Source: Sulfuricurvum sp. IAE1
GTDB lineage: Bacteria; Campylobacterota; Campylobacteria; Campylobacterales; Sulfurimonadaceae
Direction: 5' to 3'
Length of the DNA stretch: 64,000 nt
NCBI RefSeq assembly: GCF_004347735.1
Contig: NZ_SLTI01000042.1
Coordinates: 62,001 to 126,000, forward strand
In this document: positions 24,072 through 31,908 of the stretch, in pieces
Numbering within the stretch: position 1 is the first letter of the stretch
How the letters are laid out: the number at the start of each line of letters is the position of its first letter
Made by a program: the position numbers and the translations under genes
The notes under the pieces: model-generated
Databases searched by the model: none
The model's input: only the letters and a program-made list of their open reading frames with translations
Told to the model about the DNA's origin: nothing

Positions 24072-24207
24072 GATTATCCTTTTTACGCTGAGTGAAAGGC
24101 TATTTGGAGAGATAAGAGAAGTATTACACTTTTTAAAGTAGTATCTTTTCTGAACAATATTAAACTAATTCAGCTTAAAAATGATTAACGACGTTTTCCA
24201 CATTATT

Positions 24208-24954
24208 TTATTTATCCCATCCGTCTTTGATATACAAGCTGTCCAATATCCGCCGGGATCGTTTCTGAAGGTCTTCGTAGGTGTACTCGCGTGCAAGCGG
24301 TTCGAGTTCTTTTGGGAGATTCGGAACACGGGTGTAAATAAGCTGTATTGACACAATTTTTTTCATTGTACGCTCTGGATTGAATTTATAACAAGTAATA
24401 TGTTTTATTCGTGTTTCTGTTTTTAAATAACGATTCGCTGGAGTATATTCTTCATATACCATGCATGGATAATTCTCTTTTCCATGGTGTTCGACATGTG
24501 CATTTATATAATACACACGTCCATTCTTCTCGGTTCCTTGTCTGTATCGATTTGAAATATACTCCTTATCTCCCCTCTCCAATGCTCTATCCGCGTCGGT
24601 GTAAGGGGTGATATAACTAGAGAAGCCGATGTCATAACTTAATACAATCGCACCATTTGGCAAAGTTTGCCCTATTCCTACCGAGTATCCATTCTCATGT
24701 ACCATCATATTCCATGGGTGATTCATCTTAATAAAATCACTCTCTCTGAATTCAGGAAATAATGAACAAAAACCTTTTTCATGGCACCGTGGATAGTCTT
24801 GGCTTTTCATTGATAGATCGTAAAACGGCATCGGTAAATCCACTGCGCGATCTTTTAGTATCATCTGCTTATCATCGGGGTAGATGGTTGACATATGGGG
24901 CTGTGAACATCCGCTTATCAGCATAATCATCCCAATAAGTAATATATGCTTCAT
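24208..24954 (-). CDS. Lipoprotein, mosaic paralogue 1
   Basis: Encodes 248 residues from the ATG at 24954, which places the lipoprotein signal KHILLIGMIMLISGCSQPHM (lipobox ISGC) at the start; an ATG at 25008, overlapping the toxin stop, would add an 18-residue charged tail. The mature protein has paired cysteines (PRCHEKGFCSLF, YPCMVYEEY, ITCYKF) and ends with RVPNLPKELEPLAREYTYED and the tail SRRILDSLYIKDGWDK. The 3' 128 bases match the lipoprotein gene at 25656-26357 with one mismatch, while the N-terminal halves differ widely. It follows the YafQ-type toxin on the same strand. Function unknown; a periplasmic immunity protein for the toxin remnant upstream is one hypothesis. Confidence 0.7.
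   Translation of the reverse strand: MKHILLIGMIMLISGCSQPHMSTIYPDDKQMILKDRAVDLPMPFYDLSMKSQDYPRCHEKGFCSLFPEFRESDFIKMNHPWNMMVHENGYSVGIGQTLPNGAIVLSYDIGFSSYITPYTDADRALERGDKEYISNRYRQGTEKNGRVYYINAHVEHHGKENYPCMVYEEYTPANRYLKTETRIKHITCYKFNPERTMKKIVSIQLIYTRVPNLPKELEPLAREYTYEDLQKRSRRILDSLYIKDGWDK
24215..24342 (+). repeat. 128-bp duplicated segment, copy 1
   Basis: Matches 25663-25790 in the same orientation with one difference (G at 24283, A at 25731). It covers the 3' end of lipoprotein paralogue 1. Identity at silent positions shows a recent duplication or gene conversion. Confidence 0.95.
24577..24612 (+). repeat. 36-bp exact duplicate, copy 1
   Basis: Identical to 26034-26069. It encodes ITPYTDADRALE in both lipoprotein paralogues and lies inside otherwise diverged sequence, so the two genes are mosaics. 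Confidence 0.9.
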
Positions 24955-25004
24955 TAGGTAGCCTGTCCCTTTTTTCGGAAACAACCGCCCTTTTTCCTTC
25001 AAAA

Positions 25005-25301
25005 TCATTTGAACTTTTTGAATATCTGTGCGTGCGTGCCTAAACGAATAAACGTCATAGTTGTACTGTCACCGCTTATTTGATAAATCAGTAGCCAATC
25101 GTTTTTGACATGACATTCATACGCACCTTCCCATCCACCTTTGAGGGAATGGTTTTTATGCTTCTCATCTAACATTTTGCTATCAAGGAGCGTACTCATA
25201 ACTTCTTTTAGAAGCGTAAAATCATCGGCTGAAAACTTACCACTTTTTCTATCTCGCTCAATGTCTTTTTTAAAAAATCGATGGTACTCAGGAATGTACA
25301 T
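25005..25301 (-). CDS. Type II toxin, YafQ/RelE-like mRNA interferase
   Basis: Encodes 98 residues, the standard size. KKDIERDRKSGKFSADDF, the central HKNHSLKGGWEGAYECHVKN and the end DSTTMTFIRLGTHAQIFKKF match the YafQ branch of the RelE superfamily, including the conserved HxLxGxWxGxxECHV segment and a C-terminal His/Phe. Such toxins cleave mRNA on the ribosome. The ATG overlaps the stop of the RelB-type antitoxin by one base (TAATG), so the pair is translationally coupled. Confidence 0.9.
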   Translation of the reverse strand: MYIPEYHRFFKKDIERDRKSGKFSADDFTLLKEVMSTLLDSKMLDEKHKNHSLKGGWEGAYECHVKNDWLLIYQISGDSTTMTFIRLGTHAQIFKKFK

Positions 25302-25558
25302 TAGAGACCAAGATCGTCAAATAGTTCTTTGGCAGAGGTGTGTTTGACGATATTTTTACCTTTTTTAACATCTTGAATTGCAGCTTCAGTCTCATCGTTT
25401 GGAATACGCAGTTCAAACGGTAATCCCTTATGCAACACGACACTATGTAGAAATAGACGCGTCGCTTCACTTGTAGTCAGACCCATTTGCTTCAGGTATT
25501 CAGCTGCTTTATTTTTAATTTCAGGGTCGATTCGTACCGTCATTGCAGTTCCAGTCAT
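25301..25558 (-). CDS. RelB/DinJ-family antitoxin
   Basis: Encodes 85 residues from an ATG with a strong AAGGAGG site five bases upstream. The N-terminal ribbon-helix-helix is TAMTVRIDPEIKNKAAEYLK followed by MGLTTSEATRLFLHSVVL, a typical DinJ/RelB DNA-binding dimer. The C-terminal part (DVKKGKNIVKHTSAKELFDD) would wrap the toxin. It should repress its own operon through the perfect palindrome at 25579-25602. Confidence 0.92.
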   Translation of the reverse strand: MTGTAMTVRIDPEIKNKAAEYLKQMGLTTSEATRLFLHSVVLHKGLPFELRIPNDETEAAIQDVKKGKNIVKHTSAKELFDDLGL

Positions 25559-25578
25559 GACAACCTCCTTTTTCTATC

Positions 25579-25602
25579 ATTGTACATCAAGTGATGTACA
25601 AT
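25579..25602. promoter_or_regulatory. Toxin-antitoxin operator palindrome
   Basis: ATTGTACATCA and TGATGTACAAT form a perfect 11-base inverted repeat around AG. It is 20 bases upstream of the antitoxin start, where the promoter should be, and is the expected binding site for the ribbon-helix-helix antitoxin. Confidence 0.85.
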
Positions 25603-25655
25603 GTCAATGTTTATTCAGAAATGGCGAAGATTTAATTCATCTTCTCCCTTTTGGT

Positions 25656-26357
25656 TTATTTCTCCCATCCGTCTTTGATATACAAGCTGTCCAATATCCG
25701 CCGGGATCGTTTCTGAAGGTCTTCGTAGGTATACTCGCGTGCAAGCGGTTCGAGTTCTTTTGGGAGATTCGGAACACGGGTGTAAATAAGTTTAATACCT
25801 ACTCCTTTCGCCATTGTCCGTTCGGGATTAAACTTAGAACATTCAATATATTTAAAATATGTTTCTGTATTCCATCCCTTGCCCATTGGACGATATGTTT
25901 CGGTTACCGTACATGGATAACTTTCTTTACCGTAATGTTTAATTTGAAAAGGAATACGCACGATATCCCCATTTCCATATTGTTTCCCAACATAAGAATT
26001 GTAATATTTTCGAATAAACTCTTCATCTCCATTCTCCAATGCTCTATCCGCGTCGGTGTAAGGGGTGATGGAAACGTAAAAATCAATATCATATGCCAGA
26101 TAACTATCTTTTTTTGTCATCAAATGCAGACCGTGCCCTGAATCACTCTGTCCTGTTATCCACCCTCTCATCATTTCATTCCAATCACCATCCTTTGCAA
26201 CTGGTGTTGCGGCTTCATAATGTTCATGTTTCAGCATCCAGTGGTGGTTAAATTTATCTGCCGAAGTAAAAACATTAAGTACCGCTGTTTGACCAGGTTG
26301 ATTAGCACATCCTGTAATCAACAATACCATAGCGCTAAAAATAATATTTTTTATCAT
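25656..26357 (-). CDS. Lipoprotein, mosaic paralogue 2
   Basis: Encodes 233 residues. The signal IKNIIFSAMVLLITGCANQP has lipobox ITGC. The middle contains HHWMLKHEHYEAATPVAKDG, FYVSITPYTDADRALENGDE and a cysteine pair (YPCTVTETY, YIECSKF). The last 44 residues are nearly identical to those of paralogue 1 (ending YIKDGWEK), with nearly identical DNA. The start lies four bases inside the end of the toxin-like gene upstream (26354), so the two are coupled, an arrangement typical of toxin followed by immunity gene. That suggests, but does not prove, that this lipoprotein protects the periplasm against the cognate effector. Confidence 0.72.
   Translation of the reverse strand: MIKNIIFSAMVLLITGCANQPGQTAVLNVFTSADKFNHHWMLKHEHYEAATPVAKDGDWNEMMRGWITGQSDSGHGLHLMTKKDSYLAYDIDFYVSITPYTDADRALENGDEEFIRKYYNSYVGKQYGNGDIVRIPFQIKHYGKESYPCTVTETYRPMGKGWNTETYFKYIECSKFNPERTMAKGVGIKLIYTRVPNLPKELEPLAREYTYEDLQKRSRRILDSLYIKDGWEK
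25663..25790 (+). repeat. 128-bp duplicated segment, copy 2
   Basis: Matches 24215-24342 with one mismatch. Together the copies bracket the RelB/YafQ genes and paralogue 1, so recombination between them would delete or amplify that 1.4-kb unit. Confidence 0.95.
26034..26069 (+). repeat. 36-bp exact duplicate, copy 2
   Basis: Identical to 24577-24612, inside lipoprotein paralogue 2. Confidence 0.9.
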
Positions 26358-27208
26358 AATTCATCTCCCTCTTTTGTCGTAGTTTCTAGATGATAAACAT
26401 TTGATATGCTAGGATCCGTATGAATTTTCAGGTAAAAATCTTGTAATAGAGTTTGTTGGTTTGTTACTGTAGGATCATAATAAAAATCTTTTTTGCTTGT
26501 TACTCCCTCATCCCCACACCCTATCACACACTTATATCCTGAATGCGAAGATGTTTTATCCGGATTATCCAAATTGGCTTCCAGCCCGCCGTTAAAGAGA
26601 GTTGGTAATCCTCGGGTCAAATCGTATCCCAAATTCTTCCAAAAATCTTTTTGGTTATTAATTCCTGCCGTGTTGCCGCCTAGTATTGCCACCAAATCCC
26701 CAGGATTAACGGAAGATTTGAAGATATTTAGAACACCTAAATCATTTTTGTAATTTGTATTGATTGTTTCAATCCCTCCATTTATCTCAACAAACAACTC
26801 CCCTGCCGCATCAGAGCTTACCGGAGAACCGTCATATTGGGTCGTGAATTTCGCATTTGGATTGTTTTGTACGATTGAACCGATTTCGTCCTGGTTTAGT
26901 TTCGTGCCCAGATAATCCTGCACCGTTCCTGCGGAATGCGCGGCCGAGTTGAGATTTCCGTTTGTAAGTTTAGTCAATTGTGTTTTGATCTCTCCGCTTT
27001 GTCGTGCTCCCCCCGTAGCCAGTTGAGTCATATTGGTTGTAACTGCAAGCTTATCTTGTCCTACTTCGATCAAATCTCCGACAATACCATGGGTCTGATT
27101 ATAGTTTAGTAATGCTATGCTCGGATTTCCTTGTTGCTCGCGTTGATTTTGCAATGCTTCAGCCACGCTGTTCATGATACCATTTGTAAAAAGCTTATCC
27201 AAGTGCAA
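26354..27208 (-). pseudogene. Orphan C-terminal module of a hemagglutinin-type toxin
   Basis: An open frame of 284 residues begins at TTG (27206-27208); a stop lies three codons upstream and there is no ribosome site. An ATG at 27175 is an alternative. The sequence lacks any signal peptide or secretion domain, but its first 110 residues (LFTNGIMNSVAEALQNQREQ, HGIVGDLIEVGQDKLAVTTN, LNSAAHSAGTVQDYLGTKL) resemble the alpha/beta-hydrolase-like region near the C-terminus of large filamentous-hemagglutinin proteins, with AHSAGT as a possible nucleophile elbow. The later part has two cysteines (CVIGCGDEG) and ends in KEGDEL. It is either a 5'-truncated remnant or an orphan toxin cassette. The following lipoprotein overlaps its end by four bases. 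Confidence 0.6.
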
Positions 27209-27304
27209 TTGCTTTGGTTACCAACTATGAATATTTTACAACAATTAAAAATATTTGTCGAGGCTGCTATGTGAACAATTTTTAGACTTTGGAAAAATTT
27301 TAAT

Positions 27305-27335
27305 GGAGAAAATCGCCGCCATACAAAGCGGCGAT
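27305..27335 (-). terminator. Rho-independent terminator after ccsBA
   Basis: ATCGCCGC (27312-27319) and GCGGCGAT (27328-27335) form an 8-base stem with an 8-base loop; reading the minus strand, TTTCTCC follows. The T-run is short, so strength is moderate. It lies about 20 bases after the ccsBA stop. Confidence 0.6.
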
Positions 27336-27354
27336 AAGGAAAAAAGGAAAAGAA

Positions 27355-30300
27355 TTACGCGGTTTTGCGTTTGGGGTATGCCATTGCGATCACGATCGCG
27401 ATAACGGCATAGGTGACGGGGACGAAATCGGGAACCGGCACAGGGTCGCCTTTCGCGTACGAGTGAAGCCCGGCGAGGTAGTAGTTGACTCCGAAATAGG
27501 TCATCAGCACCGATGTAAACGCCAACAGGGAGACGACGCTGAAAATATAGTCGCTGTACGCCCCCTTGATAAAGCGCAGGTGGATAACCACCGCATAGAC
27601 GAGGATCGTCACGAGCGCCCACGTCTCTTTTGGGTCCCATCCCCAGTAACGGCCCCAGCTTTCGTTCGCCCAGACGCCGCCGAGGAAGTTTCCGACGGTG
27701 AGGAGCACCAGGCCGATGATGAGGCTCATTTCGTTAATGGCGTTGAGCTCTTTGATCGCGAGGTTGAGGCGTCCGGCGTTTTCGCCCCGTTTAAAGACGA
27801 AAAGCAGCAGCGTAATCATCCCCAGCAACGCTCCCAGACCGAGGAACCCGTAACTGGCCGTAATCATCGAGACGTGGATGGAGAGCCAGTACGACTGCAA
27901 GACCGGAACGAGGTTCGTCACCTGCGGATCCATCCAGTTCAGGTGGGCGACGAAGAGGATAAGCCCCGTCAGGATAGAGGTCGCGGCCATCGTCATGACC
28001 GAGCGGCGGGAGAATATGAAGCCCGCAAGCACGGTCGCCCATCCGATGTAGATCATCGATTCATAGCCGTTCGACCACGGGGCGTGCCCCGAGATGTACC
28101 AACGGACCGCCAGCCCGAGGGTATGGGCCGCAAAAAACAGTACCAGCAGCCCGAACGACAGTTTCGTAAACCACTCCATCGTAAACGACGGTTTAAGGAT
28201 TTTAACGAACGACAGGATCAGCAGGAGGAAACCGACGACGAAATACAACGGCCAGAGCTGTTCGAAAATATTGGCTTTGTTGTAGAAAATCTCGGCCTTG
28301 AGCTTCATGTCGGCCGGATAGACGCTTGCCCCGACAAAACGCTGGTATTTGTCGATCCGCGCGAGCGCTTCGTCGGCCTGTTTCCAGTCGCCGCTTTTGA
28401 TCGCGGCGTCGATGGAGCTGAAATAGCCGATTGCGAGCAAACGGACCACTTCGCCCTCTTTGGGCTGCAACGTCTGGAGCGCCTCGATCGTCGCGTCCCA
28501 TTTGTGGTTTTTATCGTTCGGTCGCGGCCACATGCGCACCAGTGAACCGGTGTAGACCATATAGGCGACATTTACCCGTTCGTCCACCTGCAACAGTGCC
28601 TTGTCGAGTTTGTCCCGTTTTCCGGGAGATTTGCGGTTGGCTTCATCGACGAGTTTGGCGAGTTTGTAGCCCGCGATTTCGTCGGGAAATTCGAAAAACT
28701 GCGAAAATGCGGCCGTCTTGGCATTCTCGGGGATGCCGATGAGTTTATTGATCTCCTTGTCTGCTGTGCGGATCATCGCGATTTCGCGCCACGCGTCGGG
28801 GCGTAGCATCATCCCCAGAACCACCTGGTTGGACGTAAGCCCCATAAACGTATCGTTACGGTTCAGTTTGGCAAGGATTTCGTGGGTCAGCGTGTCCATC
28901 GGCTTCATCCGTCCGCTGGCGTCCTGGACGACGAGGTGCCCGAATCGTTCGGCATGGGCTTTGTCAAAAGCCTTGGCGGTCTGGATAACCGGGTTGGACT
29001 CATCCGAAGCGACCGCATCGGCCGATGCAAACGCCATCACGGCGATCAGAAGCGAAGCCGCGGTTTTTTGCGCATTGATCGATTTGAGTTTTTCGCCCAG
29101 TGCGCTGAAACGGCCCGTTTTGACAAACAATACGCCAAAAAGGCCGATCGCAAGCAGCAGGTATCCGATGTAAGTAATCAGGGTGCCCGGATCGCGGTTG
29201 ACCGAGAGGACCGTTCCCAGTTCATCCTGGTCGTACGAGGACTGGAAGAAACGGTATCCCTGGTAATCCAGGACATGGTTCATATAAATGCGGAAATCGA
29301 ACTCTTTTTTGTTCGCATCGTCGATCACCGTCACTTCACTGGCGTACGACGCCGGAGACATCGATCCCGGATAGCGCTCCAGCTGAAAATCCCGCAGGGC
29401 AACGGCAAAGGGAAGTTTACGCTCGATCGAGCCGTAGGAAACCTGGATCAGCATATCGCCGAGTTTCACCTGCACCGCTTCGCCGATCTCGCCGGGAGTT
29501 CCCATGACGAGGGCCTGCGTGCGTTCTTTCCCTTTAACGAAACTAAACGTCAAGGCATCGGCACCTTTCATCATCGGCCCTTTGGCGGGGAGCGAAACCA
29601 GTTTTTTCACCGCTTTGGGGAGGAAGTTGCGCATCACGAATCCGCTTTGCGGGCTTTGGTAGAGGGTACGTCCCGCAAAAAGGTGTTTCCCGCCATTAAG
29701 AGGAGCGCTTTGCTGCGTATCCATGCTCAGCGTCATCAACGGCTGCGGCGTCGTCAGGTATGGCCGACCGTTTTCGACACTGAGCGATACGACGGGCTTT
29801 TCGAAGGTTTTGCCCGAACTAAAATCGATCACCACGTCGTTGGCTTCGACGAACTCCCCTTGCATCAGCTGAACCTGCTGTGCCCCGGCGGGACCCGTGA
29901 CCATCAATTCGATGAGGGGCTTGCCCGCAGGATCGGCAACCATCTCATACGATGCGTCACCCATATAATTTTCCAGCTTGACCTTCACCTGCTCGCCGCC
30001 GACGTCAAGCGTCCGCTCGAAATCGTTCGTCGAGCGCTTGGAGAGGAAAAGAGGCTCTTCGAACGTATAGGTGTTTTCGCCTTTAAGCACCGAAAAGGTG
30101 ATATAAGGCTCCGCGCTTGTGATCGCGTCGTTCTTTTCCCCTTCGCGGATGTGCATCATCCCCTCGTATCCGACGTAGCGGGTGACCGCCGCGCCGATCA
30201 GGATGATCAAAAAAGCGACATGGAATAAAAACACCAGCGCTTTTTCACGCCGTGCCATTTTAAAATTGACGATGTTGATCGTCAGGTTGAGGGCCAAAAG

Positions 30301-30465
30301 CGCCAGCAGCACTTCGAACCAGCGCGCGTTGTAAACGTCGGCTTTGGCACTCATGGTGCCGTAGTCGTTTTCGATGAAGGTCGCATAGCCGATAGCCACG
30401 GCAAAAACCAGCATCAAAACGGCCATCGTTTTCATGGACCCCAGAAGGGAGAGTATTTTATTCAT
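27355..30465 (-). CDS. ccsBA: Fused cytochrome c synthase CcsBA
   Basis: Encodes 1036 residues from the ATG at 30465 (AGG site upstream); the ATG at 30507 adds an unlikely tail. The N-terminal 470 residues are ResB/CcsB-like, with MKTMAVLMLVFAVAIGYATF and RWFEVLLALLALNLTINIVN as early membrane helices and a large periplasmic domain. The C-terminal half is CcsA, with the haem-handling tryptophan-rich motif WGRYWGWDPKETWALVT and conserved histidines in flanking helices. CcsBA moves haem out of the cytoplasm and joins it to apocytochrome c (system II). The single fused protein is characteristic of Campylobacterota. It is the last gene of a minus-strand string. Confidence 0.95.
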   Translation of the reverse strand: MNKILSLLGSMKTMAVLMLVFAVAIGYATFIENDYGTMSAKADVYNARWFEVLLALLALNLTINIVNFKMARREKALVFLFHVAFLIILIGAAVTRYVGYEGMMHIREGEKNDAITSAEPYITFSVLKGENTYTFEEPLFLSKRSTNDFERTLDVGGEQVKVKLENYMGDASYEMVADPAGKPLIELMVTGPAGAQQVQLMQGEFVEANDVVIDFSSGKTFEKPVVSLSVENGRPYLTTPQPLMTLSMDTQQSAPLNGGKHLFAGRTLYQSPQSGFVMRNFLPKAVKKLVSLPAKGPMMKGADALTFSFVKGKERTQALVMGTPGEIGEAVQVKLGDMLIQVSYGSIERKLPFAVALRDFQLERYPGSMSPASYASEVTVIDDANKKEFDFRIYMNHVLDYQGYRFFQSSYDQDELGTVLSVNRDPGTLITYIGYLLLAIGLFGVLFVKTGRFSALGEKLKSINAQKTAASLLIAVMAFASADAVASDESNPVIQTAKAFDKAHAERFGHLVVQDASGRMKPMDTLTHEILAKLNRNDTFMGLTSNQVVLGMMLRPDAWREIAMIRTADKEINKLIGIPENAKTAAFSQFFEFPDEIAGYKLAKLVDEANRKSPGKRDKLDKALLQVDERVNVAYMVYTGSLVRMWPRPNDKNHKWDATIEALQTLQPKEGEVVRLLAIGYFSSIDAAIKSGDWKQADEALARIDKYQRFVGASVYPADMKLKAEIFYNKANIFEQLWPLYFVVGFLLLILSFVKILKPSFTMEWFTKLSFGLLVLFFAAHTLGLAVRWYISGHAPWSNGYESMIYIGWATVLAGFIFSRRSVMTMAATSILTGLILFVAHLNWMDPQVTNLVPVLQSYWLSIHVSMITASYGFLGLGALLGMITLLLFVFKRGENAGRLNLAIKELNAINEMSLIIGLVLLTVGNFLGGVWANESWGRYWGWDPKETWALVTILVYAVVIHLRFIKGAYSDYIFSVVSLLAFTSVLMTYFGVNYYLAGLHSYAKGDPVPVPDFVPVTYAVIAIVIAMAYPKRKTA

Positions 30466-30540
30466 TGAAAGACCTGTCCTGTAATATCGGTGCAATTGTA
30501 GTCGCAAACCGGTAAATATTTGTTAACCCCGTGTAAATAG

Positions 30541-31893
30541 TCACACACCCTCTAAAATCATTGCCTCGGCAACCCGCTTGAACGCCGCGATGTTGGCCCC
30601 GTCGACGAAGTTGCGTTCACATCCGTACTCTTTTGCCGTCAGGGAGACCCGCTTGTATATCTGGGCCATCAGTTCCTGCAGCTTGCGGTCGACTTTATCG
30701 TAGTCCCATTTCTCCATCGAGGCATTCTGACTCATTTCGAACTCGCTCACCGCCACCCCTCCGGCATTGGAAGCCTTACCCGGGGAGAAAAGGACCCCTT
30801 CGCGCTGAAGCAGTTCGATCGCATCCGGTTCGGTCGGCATGTTTGCCCCTTCGACGACCGCAACGCATCCGTTTTCGATCAGCTTGGCGGCGTCGGTGCG
30901 GCTAAGTTCGTTTTGCGTCGCGCACGGGAACGCCGCGAAACAGGGATAATGCCACGCCGCATGTCCCCCGGCGGGATAGTCGGCTTTGGCGGTGTATACC
31001 GATCCGGGAACGCGCGTCGCGTACCCTTCGAGCGATGCGCGGGCGCCGTTGCCTTTGAGTTCGCGGACGACGCACAGGTCGATCCCCCTGGGATCATAGA
31101 TCGTCCCTTCGCTGTCGCTGCAGGTAACGACCAGAGCCCCCATCTGCTGGAGCTTTTCGATCGTATGAAGCGCGACATTCCCTGCCCCGCTGACGCAGCA
31201 CGTTTTTCCCTCAAGCGTCTCCTGAAGTTCCTGTGAGAGCATCTCGGCGGCGAAATAGACGACCCCGTACCCCGTTGCCTGCGGACGCATCAGCGACCCG
31301 CCGAACTCGTAGGGTTTGCCGCTGAGGACCCCGTCGTAATTACGGGTGATCCGCTTGTACTCGCCGTAGAGGTAGCCGATTTCCCGTGCTCCGACCCCGA
31401 TATCCCCCGCCGGTACATCGACGCGCGCGCCGATGTACTGGTAGAGTTCGCGCATGAAAGCGCGGCAGAATTTCATGATCTCGAAGTCGCTTTTGCCTTT
31501 CGGATCGAAATCGCTCCCCCCCTTCGCCCCGCCGATGGGGAGCCCGGTCAGGGAATTTTTGAAAATCTGCTCGAATGCCAGGAATTTCAATATCCCCGTA
31601 TCGACGCTGGGATGGAACCGCAATCCCCCCTTGTAGGGTCCCAGAGAATTGTTAAACTGTATCCGGTAGCCGTTGTTGATGTGTACGCGGCTTTGGTCGT
31701 CCACCCACTGGACCTTGAACTGTATGACACGGTCGGGGGTCACAAGCCGTTCGAGGATAGCGTAACGTTCATAGCGCGGATCGCTCCGGACGATCGGCTC
31801 AAGCGACGAGAGCACTTCGCTGACCGCCTGCAAAAACGTATTGTCGGTATTGACGTTCGACTGTTTAAGATTCGCGAGGATGCGTTCGACCAT
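30541..31893 (-). CDS. gdhA: Glutamate dehydrogenase
   Basis: Encodes 450 residues, matching hexameric bacterial GDH (about 447). The substrate-binding segment PYKGGLRFHPSVDTGILKFL and GGAKGGSDFDPKGKSDFEIM are hallmark motifs with the catalytic lysine. The nucleotide-binding fold has KTCCVSGAGNVALHTIEKLQ, and EGANMPTEPDAIELLQREGV follows. Length and motifs suggest the NADP-dependent biosynthetic type. It makes glutamate from 2-oxoglutarate and ammonia; with GOGAT at 46-52 kb the cell has both assimilation routes. It lies 15 bases after polA. Confidence 0.95.
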   Translation of the reverse strand: MVERILANLKQSNVNTDNTFLQAVSEVLSSLEPIVRSDPRYERYAILERLVTPDRVIQFKVQWVDDQSRVHINNGYRIQFNNSLGPYKGGLRFHPSVDTGILKFLAFEQIFKNSLTGLPIGGAKGGSDFDPKGKSDFEIMKFCRAFMRELYQYIGARVDVPAGDIGVGAREIGYLYGEYKRITRNYDGVLSGKPYEFGGSLMRPQATGYGVVYFAAEMLSQELQETLEGKTCCVSGAGNVALHTIEKLQQMGALVVTCSDSEGTIYDPRGIDLCVVRELKGNGARASLEGYATRVPGSVYTAKADYPAGGHAAWHYPCFAAFPCATQNELSRTDAAKLIENGCVAVVEGANMPTEPDAIELLQREGVLFSPGKASNAGGVAVSEFEMSQNASMEKWDYDKVDRKLQELMAQIYKRVSLTAKEYGCERNFVDGANIAAFKRVAEAMILEGV

Positions 31894-31908
31894 GCCCTCT
31901 CCCTTCGG

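Noticed and set aside
27209-27311. Possible secretion-gene remains between the toxin fragment and ccsBA
   Set aside because: The short AT-rich gap shows no recognisable coding remnant beyond a stop codon just upstream of the TTG.
28882-30228. 448-residue frame opposite ccsBA
   Set aside because: Antisense shadow without motifs.
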